Numbered from the stretch's first letter, positions 1 to 7,358 are shown. The stretch is 7,388 nt of DNA from Salibacteraceae bacterium (GCA_023262195.1 JALRDM010000319.1:1-7388), one strand, 5' to 3'. Notes: generated by a model from the letters alone, not told the origin. Numbers and translations: made by a program.

Positions 1-96
1 CGTTTAAATTTTGATGAGCAGGGAGTCGCTATTTGCCCAGAATCAAACGAAAAATATCACTTAATAGACTCAAAGACGGTCAGAAAAATCAGCTAA
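1..96 (+). CDS. C-terminal end of a probable WbpD-like UDP-sugar N-acetyltransferase (partial)
   Basis: An open frame runs from the first base to a TAA at 94-96, giving 31 codons; the start lies outside the window. The visible tail reads RLNFDEQGVAICPESNEKYH and then LIDSKTVRKIS. The pattern (R/K)LxFDxxGxAxCPESxxxYxL resembles, from memory, the C-terminal extension that follows the left-handed beta-helix in WbpD/WlbB-type acetyltransferases. Those enzymes N-acetylate the 3-amino group of UDP-2-acetamido-3-amino-glucuronate. The stop is only 4 bases before the next start, so the two genes are almost certainly co-transcribed and translationally coupled. A UDP-GlcNAc dehydrogenase next door fits, since it would make the uronic acid precursor of that pathway. 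No hexapeptide repeats are visible because the catalytic part is outside the window, so the family call rests on the tail and the context only. Confidence 0.55.
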   Translation, partial: RLNFDEQGVAICPESNEKYHLIDSKTVRKIS

Positions 97-100
97 AACC

Positions 101-1399
101 ATGAGTAACATTTACGAACGAATACTAAATAAAGAAGCGAAGCTCGGAGTCATTGGACTTGGATACGTTGGATTACCAATCGCGTTGGCGTTTGCCAAAA
201 AAATATCCGTTGTTGGTTTTGACATCAATGAGCAAAGAGTCGAATTAATGAAGCAAAATATTGATCCGAGTGATGAGTTAGAGGCATCAGACTTTAAGAA
301 TGCAGACATCGAATTCACAGCAAATCTTGAAGATCTTAGAGATGTTGAGTTCTTCATTGTAGCCGTACCAACACCGATCGATGATCATAATAAACCTGAC
401 TTACGTCCATTAATTGGATCTTCAACAACCGTTGGAAAAGTCCTCTCGAAAGGCAATTATGTTGTTTATGAGTCAACGGTATATCCAGGATGTACAGAAG
501 AGGATTGCATACCAATCCTTGAACATGAATCTGGATTAAAATACATAGAAGATTTTAAAGTTGGGTATTCTCCAGAACGAATCAACCCAGGTGATAAAGA
601 ACATACAATCACTAAGATATTGAAAGTAGTTTCTGGATGTGACAAAGAATCGTTGGATGTTATTTCAAAGGTTTATGAAATCATTATTGAGCCAGGAGTT
701 CACAAAGCTTCATCTATAAAAGTTGCAGAGGCGGCCAAAATCATCGAAAACACTCAAAGAGATGTTAATATAGCTTTGATGAATGAGCTTTCTATCATCT
801 TTAATAGAATAGGCATTAACACGTATGAAGTTCTCGAAGCTGCTGGTACAAAATGGAACTTTTTGAAGTTCTTCCCTGGAATGGTTGGTGGCCACTGTAT
901 TGGTGTTGATCCATACTATTTAACCTACAAGGCTGAGGAACTAGGCTATCACGCTAGAATCATCAATTCAGGTCGTTACGTAAATGATTCAATGGGAAAT
1001 TATGTGGCTAAGTCAACGGTCAAAAAAATCTTAGCCCAAGGAAAGAATGTAGCCGGGGCCAAGGTTCTTGTAATGGGCGCTACATTTAAGGAGAATGTCA
1101 GCGATATACGAAACTCAAAAGTGGCTGATGTGGTGAAAGAATTAAGGTCATTCATGGTCAATGTCCATGTTGCAGATCCTTATGCGAGCAGCGAAGAATT
1201 GAAACATGAATATGGATTTGGACTACAAGAAAGCCTAGAAAAATACGATGCCATAATCGTAGCCGTGAATCATGACGAATATGTTAAGATGAATGAGGCA
1301 GACTTCAGAAATCTGATGAATGACGATAAAGGAATCTTGGTTGATGTGAAAGGGGTATTCCGCGGTAAAATCAATGACCTAATTTACTGGAGTCTCTAA
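101..1399 (+). CDS. tviB: UDP-N-acetylhexosamine 6-dehydrogenase, TviB/WbpO family (nucleotide sugar dehydrogenase)
   Basis: This cytoplasmic enzyme should oxidise C6 of UDP-GlcNAc (or UDP-GalNAc) to the uronic acid with two NAD+, feeding capsule, O-antigen or another glycan. The 432-residue length is normal. The N-terminal Rossmann domain carries GLGYVG at 19-24. It is followed by VPTPID, YESTVYPGCTEE and VGYSPERINPGD (from residue 154), all characteristic of the TviB/WbpO branch rather than of UDP-glucose dehydrogenase. The central helical domain holds K213 and N217 in VAEAAKIIENTQRD. The catalytic cysteine is C266 in GGHCIGVDPYYL. The C-terminal UDP-binding domain includes MGATFKENVSDIRNSK. 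The ATG at 101 leaves a usual lead of about 15 residues before the first beta strand; no Shine-Dalgarno is visible, as is common in Bacteroidota. It sits 4 bases after the upstream partial gene and 3 bases before rfbB. GlcNAc versus GalNAc preference cannot be settled from sequence; WbpO is the alternative name. Confidence 0.93.
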   Translation: MSNIYERILNKEAKLGVIGLGYVGLPIALAFAKKISVVGFDINEQRVELMKQNIDPSDELEASDFKNADIEFTANLEDLRDVEFFIVAVPTPIDDHNKPDLRPLIGSSTTVGKVLSKGNYVVYESTVYPGCTEEDCIPILEHESGLKYIEDFKVGYSPERINPGDKEHTITKILKVVSGCDKESLDVISKVYEIIIEPGVHKASSIKVAEAAKIIENTQRDVNIALMNELSIIFNRIGINTYEVLEAAGTKWNFLKFFPGMVGGHCIGVDPYYLTYKAEELGYHARIINSGRYVNDSMGNYVAKSTVKKILAQGKNVAGAKVLVMGATFKENVSDIRNSKVADVVKELRSFMVNVHVADPYASSEELKHEYGFGLQESLEKYDAIIVAVNHDEYVKMNEADFRNLMNDDKGILVDVKGVFRGKINDLIYWSL

Positions 1400-1402
1400 C
1401 AT

Positions 1403-2458
1403 ATGTCTGCAAAGACAATATTGATTACAGGTGGTGCTGGTTTCATTGGATCGCATGTGGTTCGAGAATTTGTACTAAAGTACCCCGAGTATCATATTTT
1501 AAACTTGGATGCCCTTACCTATGCAGGTAATCTATCTAACCTGACGGATATAGAGGATAAGGATAACTATGAGTTTATTAAAGGTGATATCGTAGATCTT
1601 AATTTTATAAACGAACTGTTTATAAAGCATGAAATTACTGATGTAATTCACCTTGCAGCCGAGTCGCACGTGGATCGCAGTATTCTGAATCCCCTTGCAT
1701 TTATCCACACCAATGTGGTCGGAACATCCAATCTATTGCATGCCGCGAAATCTAATTGGAGCAACACTAGCGAACACAAATTTTATCATGTATCTACTGA
1801 TGAGGTTTATGGTTCACTATCAGAAACTGGGTATTTTCTAGAAACAACACCTTACGATCCTAGGAGCCCATACTCGGCATCAAAGGCAAGTTCAGATATG
1901 ATTGTAAGATCGTTTGCTCACACCTTCAACTTACCTATCGTCATCTCAAACTGTTCGAACAATTACGGTCCAAATCAATTCCCTGAGAAACTCATCCCGT
2001 TATTCATATCTAATATTATAGATCAGAAGCCATTGCCTGTTTACGGTAAAGGCGAAAACGTGAGAGATTGGCTCTATGTAGTTGACCACGCTAAAGCCAT
2101 TGACCTGATTTTTCATGAAGGACAACCTGGTGAGACCTATAATATCGGAGGTGAAAATGAGTGGTCTAATATTGATTTGATCAAGCTTCTATGCCAGAAA
2201 ATGGATACTAAGCTTGGACGCAATAAGGGTGATTCCGAAAGCTTAATCACCTTCGTTAAGGATAGAGCTGGGCATGATTTTCGTTATGCGATTGACTGTT
2301 CCAAATTGAAAAAGAATCTTGATTGGGCTCCAATTGAAACCTTCGAAACTGGCATTGAAAAGACCATTGACTGGTATTTAGGCAATCAACAATGGATTGA
2401 GCACGTGAAATCGGGCGCATATCAAGAATATTACAGCCAACAATATTCAAATCGATAG
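1403..2458 (+). CDS. rfbB: dTDP-glucose 4,6-dehydratase
   Basis: This is an extended short-chain dehydrogenase that converts dTDP-glucose to dTDP-4-keto-6-deoxyglucose, the branch point to dTDP-rhamnose and other 6-deoxysugars. The 351-residue length matches RfbB/RmlB. The NAD-binding GGAGFIG motif spans residues 10-16, followed by LDALTYAGN, a family hallmark. The catalytic residues are present: T132, D133 and E134 in STDEVYG, and Y157/K161 in YSASK. NCSNNYGPNQFPEKLIP and GENVRDWLYVVDH in the sugar-nucleotide-binding half separate it from UDP-galactose epimerases. A weak GGAG at 1389-1392, inside the end of tviB and 10 bases before the ATG, may serve as ribosome binding site. The 3-base gap to tviB implies one operon. 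The partner genes rmlA, rmlC and rmlD are not in the window. No truncation or missing active-site residue is seen. Confidence 0.96.
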   Translation: MSAKTILITGGAGFIGSHVVREFVLKYPEYHILNLDALTYAGNLSNLTDIEDKDNYEFIKGDIVDLNFINELFIKHEITDVIHLAAESHVDRSILNPLAFIHTNVVGTSNLLHAAKSNWSNTSEHKFYHVSTDEVYGSLSETGYFLETTPYDPRSPYSASKASSDMIVRSFAHTFNLPIVISNCSNNYGPNQFPEKLIPLFISNIIDQKPLPVYGKGENVRDWLYVVDHAKAIDLIFHEGQPGETYNIGGENEWSNIDLIKLLCQKMDTKLGRNKGDSESLITFVKDRAGHDFRYAIDCSKLKKNLDWAPIETFETGIEKTIDWYLGNQQWIEHVKSGAYQEYYSQQYSNR

Positions 2459-2549
2459 TACTGTAAACTATAACTACATCTTACGAGTAGAAGACTAGAA
2501 GTCTAAAGAGATCAAAACGCAGACGGGTATACGAAATTTTCTCCACAAA

Positions 2550-2575
2550 AAAAGGGGATCTTTCGATCCCCTTTT
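2550..2575. terminator. Bidirectional Rho-independent terminator between convergent operons
   Basis: A perfect 11-bp stem, AAAAGGGGATC at 2550-2560 and GATCCCCTTTT at 2565-2575, closes on a four-base TTTC loop. On the plus strand the stem ends in TTTT and continues into AATTA, which can end the rfbB transcript about 90 bases after its stop. On the minus strand the stem is followed by seven T (A tract 2547-2553), an even better terminator for gldN, whose stop lies 20 bases earlier. Its position between two converging genes fits a shared terminator. The rest of the 137-base gap (2459-2595) shows no open frame of note. Confidence 0.93.
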
Positions 2576-2595
2576 AATTAGTGCATATTTCAACT

Positions 2596-3441
2596 TTAGT
2601 AACTCCAAAGATCATGCTCCATATTGAATATGGTCTCTTTGAGTTTTTCTGCTTCTAGAAGTGCATTTAAACCTTTCTCGTATTGAGAGATAGTTCTATC
2701 GTAGACGTTAGACATTTTAACAATGTAGCTACTAAACTGCCTCTTCCAAAAGATATCTTCATATGTTCTTCGCTCAACATCATTGGCCCGATTAAAAACC
2801 TCTGACTTCACGAAAACATATCGAGCCTCAGGATAATAAATCCAAAACAGCTTTTTCAAACCTCTAAATTCTCCAATATCATCCTTTACTGCAATCATTG
2901 GACATATACCAATAATCCTCACATCCATGACTGATCTTTGACGATCGAAGAACCACTCCTCTTTAATCTCATACCATTTTACCTCTTCAGAATTCACCTC
3001 AATATTTACAACAACTGGAACTAAATCACCAGTCATCAAATCCTCAGTGTAGGTGGTATCTTGAGAAAACAGTAAACTTCGAACCTCATCAGGAGTCATT
3101 CTCTTGGTGAACATGTCATCATCACCTAGTGGTCCAGGATCATATGCTGTTAGAGTGCCATCATTCAAAATCGCCTCCTTAATCACATCAAAAAGAGATT
3201 TTCTGCCTTGTGCTGGCTTTTCTGGGTAATAAAAAGGCTGATTGATTTTCTCTCTCAGATCAATTCTCCTCCAGACTCTCCTCATCCACATTACATCCGC
3301 TTCTCTCAACGGAGAGTATGATATTACCTTACGCTCAAGTGTGTGCTCAGGTTGATAAATACCATCCAGAACGTTTTGGGCGCTTATATCGATGCCTAGT
3401 ACTACCAAGCACATCACGAGTATGTAACGTAGATTTTTCAT
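2596..3441 (-). CDS. gldN: Type IX secretion/gliding motility protein GldN (PorN)
   Basis: GldN is a periplasmic protein that, with the lipoprotein GldK, builds the large ring under the outer membrane in the type IX secretion system; GldM's distal domain docks on it. The 281-residue product starts with a signal peptide: K2/R5, a hydrophobic run at about 6-17, and likely signal peptidase I cleavage after ISA (A21) before Q22. The family signature follows: ISYSPLREADVMW at 40-52, RRVWRRIDLREKINQPFYYP at 54-73, and later GICPM and LFWIYYPEAR. The C-terminal part, with YEDIFWKRQFSSYI and NVYDRTI, also matches the family. It is last in gldKLMN, begins 2 bases after the gldM stop, and ends 20 bases before the shared terminator, so its expression should depend on the upstream genes. 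The length is ordinary and nothing is broken. Confidence 0.95.
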   Translation of the reverse strand: MKNLRYILVMCLVVLGIDISAQNVLDGIYQPEHTLERKVISYSPLREADVMWMRRVWRRIDLREKINQPFYYPEKPAQGRKSLFDVIKEAILNDGTLTAYDPGPLGDDDMFTKRMTPDEVRSLLFSQDTTYTEDLMTGDLVPVVVNIEVNSEEVKWYEIKEEWFFDRQRSVMDVRIIGICPMIAVKDDIGEFRGLKKLFWIYYPEARYVFVKSEVFNRANDVERRTYEDIFWKRQFSSYIVKMSNVYDRTISQYEKGLNALLEAEKLKETIFNMEHDLWSY

Positions 3442-3443
3442 GA

Positions 3444-5084
3444 TTATCCAATTAATTTGAGAGAAATTGTTCCAAGGTCTCTAATCGTGCCATCTGGACC
3501 CTTAGCCTTAATTTTCTCTATATATACTTTCTGCCCAGGTTTGAGCTCATTAATGATTTTCTTGGCATCTGATGACAATTGCGGTCCTCTGCACTCCTTT
3601 TCGGCAACATTACCACGAATTGTAGCAGACACTTGATAGCTTATAATGTTAAATCTCAAGTCAAATTGAAAATTTTCCATCTTCGCAATCACCCCAGCCG
3701 CTGCGAGCAACTCTCTCTTGTTAATGACATCAGAGCCAGTTTTACCGCCAAAGTAGGGCTTAGGGTCTGGTACATTCTTCACACGAAATTCTTTCTTACC
3801 GAATGAAGTGTTTTTCCCATTGATTTCAGCACTCACACTAACAATGCAATCTTGACCCTTACCTGGCTTTACTTGAAAGGCTCCGTTACCGCCAGACTTG
3901 GAGGCATTAGATATGGAAACTTGAAGTTTATCAGTGGGTACACCTGGAACCGAAACTTCAACAGGGTTGTCGAGTCCTCGATAGAAAACATTCATCGCAG
4001 TTGGTGAGACTACCAATGCTGGCTTCGCTACTGTATATGTCTGTTTTGGCACATTATAGCTCCTCCAAGCTCCATCTGGGCCCTTGATCTGTATGATACC
4101 ACCCCATTCTTTTAATCCTTCGCTATTAGCAGGCACAGTATACTTCGCCATTCCCTCAGCTATTCGAATGTTATTTGAATCAAGCTCATCAAACACAAGA
4201 GAAGCTGAATCACCTAGACTGAAGTTAGTTGTTACTCTAAAGCGTGGTTCCTGTGTGCTGCTAAATGCTGCTACAAATACATCAGCTCTAAAGCTATCAC
4301 CCATCAATACATAATTTGATTGTGGTATTACTTTGGCAGCCAAAGTGTCAAATTTAAAGTCATCAGCACTCACATTTCTAAAGAGTGCCTTGACAATATC
4401 CGCTTCAGCATTTCTGATATCCGCTTGAATCTTGGACAAATTGGTAACTACAGCTGCTAAAGGCAGGTGATAAAAATTTGCTGTAATCCATGTTTCTTTT
4501 TGACCACTGCCATTAATGAATTCACCGTCTGTATCAAGTCCAAGAGACATCGCTGCTCGTTCTTGCTCATTGTCAATAAGGAACAGCATTTCCTGCTGAA
4601 AATTGTCAATTTTTGCCTTCAGTTCCATCGCGGTGAACTCCCCATCCTTCGGAGTTGCTGGTTCTGAACCAATCATCTTCTCCGTAGGAATGTCATAATT
4701 ATCCTTCGAGTCTACATTCTTGAGCATAAACAAAGAGTCAGCTTCAACTTCTTCAATCGATGCTTTCCCACTTGTTGTAGCAATCAGATACTTCTTTAAC
4801 TCCTCAATGTGATCATATAATTCATCGGCCAACCCCTGAGCTCTCTTCGCTTTGGTCCAATATTTACCGACCTTAAGAGGATCATTTAAGTTTGCTTTTT
4901 CGAATTGTGCGTAAGTGATATCATTCTTCGCCATGAAGTTCTTGTTTGTTGTCTCAAGACCTTCATTAATTACTACAAATGCATCTAAGATATCCTTGGA
5001 CACGTTCATCGCCAATAGGGCGGTGAGTACCAAGTACATCATGCCAATCATCTTCTGACGCGGGGTTTCTTTTCCTCCAGCCAT
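3444..5084 (-). CDS. gldM: Type IX secretion/gliding motor protein GldM (PorM)
   Basis: GldM is the single-pass inner-membrane subunit of the T9SS motor: a dimer sits inside a GldL pentamer and its periplasmic part reaches to the GldK/GldN ring. The 546 residues begin with MAGGKETPRQKMIGMMYLVL, the very conserved cytoplasmic edge and start of the membrane helix (about 12-33). R9 corresponds to the arginine that pairs with a GldL membrane glutamate in the Flavobacterium motor. Approximate layout by analogy with known structures: helical-bundle D1 at about 35-235, then beta domains D2 (240-345), D3 (350-435, starting near PALVVSPTAMNVFYRGLDNP) and D4 (437-546, starting at VPDPKPYFGG, a family hallmark). 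It lies 40 bases after gldL and 2 bases before gldN. The start is fixed by the conserved N-terminus. No Shine-Dalgarno is seen; an A9 tract precedes the start by 15 bases. Confidence 0.96.
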   Translation of the reverse strand: MAGGKETPRQKMIGMMYLVLTALLAMNVSKDILDAFVVINEGLETTNKNFMAKNDITYAQFEKANLNDPLKVGKYWTKAKRAQGLADELYDHIEELKKYLIATTSGKASIEEVEADSLFMLKNVDSKDNYDIPTEKMIGSEPATPKDGEFTAMELKAKIDNFQQEMLFLIDNEQERAAMSLGLDTDGEFINGSGQKETWITANFYHLPLAAVVTNLSKIQADIRNAEADIVKALFRNVSADDFKFDTLAAKVIPQSNYVLMGDSFRADVFVAAFSSTQEPRFRVTTNFSLGDSASLVFDELDSNNIRIAEGMAKYTVPANSEGLKEWGGIIQIKGPDGAWRSYNVPKQTYTVAKPALVVSPTAMNVFYRGLDNPVEVSVPGVPTDKLQVSISNASKSGGNGAFQVKPGKGQDCIVSVSAEINGKNTSFGKKEFRVKNVPDPKPYFGGKTGSDVINKRELLAAAGVIAKMENFQFDLRFNIISYQVSATIRGNVAEKECRGPQLSSDAKKIINELKPGQKVYIEKIKAKGPDGTIRDLGTISLKLIG

Positions 5085-5099
5085 TTATTCTAATATTAC

Positions 5100-5108
5100 T
5101 TTTTTTTT
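5100..5108 (-). repeat. Nine-base homopolymer (A9 in the mRNA) in the gldL-gldM spacer
   Basis: The plus strand shows nine T in a row, read as A9 in the gld transcript, 15 bases ahead of the gldM ATG within a 40-base spacer. A second T5 run follows at 5111-5115. Bacteroidota leaders often carry A-rich stretches near the ribosome entry site in place of a Shine-Dalgarno, so this may simply aid translation of gldM. A run of this length can also slip during replication. It is noncoding, so slippage would alter spacing rather than frame. Confidence 0.6.
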
Positions 5109-5124
5109 GGTTTTTGAAAAGAAA

Positions 5125-5979
5125 TTATCCGTTTTGACCTCCTGGGTTCATAGCAGCTAGCATGTTGCCATATACTCTATTTAACGCAGATAAATTATTT
5201 GAAAGCTCAGAAATATTCTCCTTATACTGCTTTGTATCGTCCACAGAAGCCTGAAGGTTAGCCATCAACTCGCTAATACCTGCATAGAATTGTTTGGTCG
5301 ATTCCATTTGCTCTCTACTTCCTTGAAGCTGCGCATCATAGATGCTATTCAGTTCTGACAACTTCGAAGAAACAGATTTCAACTCAGTTGCATAATTCGC
5401 CCCATCTTCGGAGGTTAAACTGATACTCTCCAAGCTTTCTGAAGCTTTAGAATAAGTTGCAGACAAAGAGTCAACATTGGACGCTGCATTTCTTACGCTA
5501 GATACGTATTCATTCGTAGCAACTGAGGCATCCGATATATCTGAAAGCTTACCTGCATTATCGCTAAGTGATCTTAAGCCTGATCCTAAACTTTCGATTA
5601 ACTCTGGACCAATTTTCGCCTCTTCCAATAGATTATCTAATTGCTCCGTGATTGGAAGTTCTTCGTTGTTTGAAGACCCCGTTTCTTCAAGCATTTCGTC
5701 ATGTGCTTCTTCTTCCTCGTCATGAGCCGCTGCTTCTGCTAATTCAGGATATACCAATTCCCATTTTGGTTCTTCATGTTGTGGTTCGAAAGCGGAGAAA
5801 AAGAAAATGATGGCTTCGATACTTAAACCACCAACGAGCATAATACCTGCTCCAGGCCAGTGTTGAATCTTGAACATCGCACCGACAATCACAATTGCTG
5901 CACCAATACCATACAGCTTGGCCATGAACTTTTTCCAACTTTTACTTCCTGGTCTGAAACCTTTTACTTCTTGTGACAT
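5125..5979 (-). CDS. gldL: Type IX secretion/gliding motor protein GldL (PorL)
   Basis: GldL is the inner-membrane subunit that surrounds the GldM helices and uses the proton gradient to drive the T9SS and gliding. The 284-residue product has two membrane helices: about 22-37 (LYGIGAAIVIVGAMFK) and about 44-63 (AGIMLVGGLSIEAIIFFFSA), joined by the short loop HWPG. K37, E55 and E65 line up with the functionally important membrane-proximal Lys and two Glu of Flavobacterium GldL. After EPKWELVYPELAE comes a very acidic stretch with HDEEEEAHDE. A long cytoplasmic helical, coiled-coil-like tail (about 110-275) follows, rich in Ser, Leu and Glu and ending MNPGGQNG. The tail makes it about 70 residues longer than the F. 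johnsoniae protein, closer to P. gingivalis PorL. It sits between gldK (52-base gap) and gldM (40-base gap). The ATG lacks a Shine-Dalgarno. Confidence 0.95.
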   Translation of the reverse strand: MSQEVKGFRPGSKSWKKFMAKLYGIGAAIVIVGAMFKIQHWPGAGIMLVGGLSIEAIIFFFSAFEPQHEEPKWELVYPELAEAAAHDEEEEAHDEMLEETGSSNNEELPITEQLDNLLEEAKIGPELIESLGSGLRSLSDNAGKLSDISDASVATNEYVSSVRNAASNVDSLSATYSKASESLESISLTSEDGANYATELKSVSSKLSELNSIYDAQLQGSREQMESTKQFYAGISELMANLQASVDDTKQYKENISELSNNLSALNRVYGNMLAAMNPGGQNG

Positions 5980-6031
5980 AATTTGAACAAATTAGGGATT
6001 TAGATAATTGATTTTGATTGTTTTTTATTGA

Positions 6032-7354
6032 TTAAATATCGTCACCCTTGGCTCTACCCAAGTATGACATTACGTTTCTGAATCCGATATAGCTTTTTGC
6101 AGTATCTTGATATTCGTAAGCTCTAGTACCGTTTTGCAAGTAGTAGCTAATATCCTTCCAGCTACCCCCTCTGATTACCTTTCGCTTGAGAACCGGTGGA
6201 TCGTCATCTTTTGCATCATAGGTATAATCCATATTTAAGTCATGAGCGAAATCATATGAAGACTCATCATATGCATTACTCGTCCACTCCGCCACGTTTC
6301 CACTCATGCAATACAGTCCATAATCATTAGGAGAGTATGATGTAACTGGTACAGTGTGGAATCCACCATCATCGACATAGTTACCTCTCATTGGCTTAAA
6401 ATTAGCCAAGAAACATCCTCGAGTATTTCTTATGTAAGGACCTCCCCACGGAAATGGTGCAAGGTCTAATCCACCTCTTGCAGCATATTCCCACTCGGAC
6501 TCAGTTGGTAATCGGAAATCCTGAACGCTTACTCCTCCTATTTGATGCAAATATTTATTAAGGAGATCTGTTCTCCATATTCCAAACGCCCTAGCTTGTT
6601 TCCAGGTCACACCAACTACAGGATAGTCGTCATAAGCGGGATGCGAGAAATACATTTTCGTCATGGGCTCGTTAAAGCTATATGTGAAGTCATGCACCCA
6701 TACAAGTGTATCAGGATATACATTAATAACATCTCTTTTAATGAATACTGAACGATCAGTCATACCTCGTTGGCGTAATGGAGCGCCGGGACCACCTTTA
6801 CGAGCAGCGTCTCGATAATCAATCCAGAAATATTCATAATCCAGTTTTCTTCCATCAATTTCTCTTCTCCCTCTAAATCGTTCGAATTCAGGATAATACA
6901 TTACTTCCAATGCTTCTCGCTGTTCTGGCTCAGACCATTCAATTCGAGCGTTCCAATTAATATGCGGAACATCGTAGTCTTGTTCATACGCATCAGTAAA
7001 AATCAAGTGTTCTTCATCTACCTCTTCACCAATTATTCTGTGAGCAATAGAATCTCTTACCCAAAACACGAACTGTCGATATTCATTATTGGTAATCTCT
7101 GTTTCATCCATATAGAATGCTTGCACAGAAACCGTTTTTGATTTTGTTGTACTCGCATAAGGAACATCCTGATCGCTCGGCCCCATATTGTATGATCCCA
7201 TAGGTAAATAGAGCATCCCATATGGATCTGGCTGAAACCATTGGATTCGATTTTGTACACCAACGAGTTGGCCCGTTCCGGAGTTACCGCAACTGCTAAG
7301 CAAAAGTGGCAAACCCAGCAGAGCTGCGGCCGATAATTTTAGCAAGTTTTTCAT
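6032..7354 (-). CDS. gldK: Type IX secretion/gliding lipoprotein GldK (PorK), FGE-like fold
   Basis: GldK is an outer-membrane lipoprotein that forms the T9SS periplasmic ring together with GldN. The 440-residue product opens with a lipoprotein signal: K2/K6, a hydrophobic core, and the lipobox LSSC with the lipidated C22. The rest is a formylglycine-generating-enzyme (sulfatase-modifying factor) fold: YMDETEITNNEYRQF near the start, LPTESEWEYAARGG, YGLYCMSGNVAEWTSN, GGSW at 396-399 and GFRN at 424-427. The GldK-specific insert includes INVYPDTLVWVHDFTYSFNE and HPAYDDYPVVGVTWKQA. The paired cysteines that bind copper in true FGE, which fall shortly after GGS, are absent here (WKDISYYLQNGTRAYEY instead), so this is a structural protein rather than an enzyme. 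It is first in gldKLMN. The start is set by the signal peptide and an adjacent strong Shine-Dalgarno. GldJ is a paralogue, but the gene order and insert favour GldK. Confidence 0.95.
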   Translation of the reverse strand: MKNLLKLSAAALLGLPLLLSSCGNSGTGQLVGVQNRIQWFQPDPYGMLYLPMGSYNMGPSDQDVPYASTTKSKTVSVQAFYMDETEITNNEYRQFVFWVRDSIAHRIIGEEVDEEHLIFTDAYEQDYDVPHINWNARIEWSEPEQREALEVMYYPEFERFRGRREIDGRKLDYEYFWIDYRDAARKGGPGAPLRQRGMTDRSVFIKRDVINVYPDTLVWVHDFTYSFNEPMTKMYFSHPAYDDYPVVGVTWKQARAFGIWRTDLLNKYLHQIGGVSVQDFRLPTESEWEYAARGGLDLAPFPWGGPYIRNTRGCFLANFKPMRGNYVDDGGFHTVPVTSYSPNDYGLYCMSGNVAEWTSNAYDESSYDFAHDLNMDYTYDAKDDDPPVLKRKVIRGGSWKDISYYLQNGTRAYEYQDTAKSYIGFRNVMSYLGRAKGDDI

Positions 7355-7358
7355 ATTT

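Noticed and set aside
112..357. Minus-strand 81-codon open frame opposite the Rossmann domain of tviB
   Set aside because: It is antisense to a conserved enzyme; its composition is explained by the complement of tviB codons.
2492..2504. Small inverted repeat AGACT-AGA-AGTCT in the convergent gap
   Set aside because: Only a 5-bp stem with a 3-base loop and no T tract; it also reads as two imperfect 8-base direct repeats. Too weak to call a terminator or binding site.
4084..4314. Plus-strand 76-codon open frame within gldM
   Set aside because: It is antisense to a conserved GldM beta domain and lacks a supporting start site or family match.
5477..5725. Plus-strand 82-codon open frame ending in a serine-rich tail
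   Set aside because: It lies antisense to gldL; the serine run is the complement of the acidic GAA/GAG-rich segment of GldL. It resembles no known family.
5980..6031. Possible internal promoter in the gldK-gldL gap (TAATTTG before gldL)
   Set aside because: It resembles the Bacteroidota -7 element TAnnTTTG but is one base short and has no convincing -33 TTTG at the right distance; operon read-through explains expression.
7057..7263. Minus-strand 68-codon open frame inside gldK
   Set aside because: It is an out-of-frame shadow of the strongly supported gldK reading frame, with no recognisable domain.
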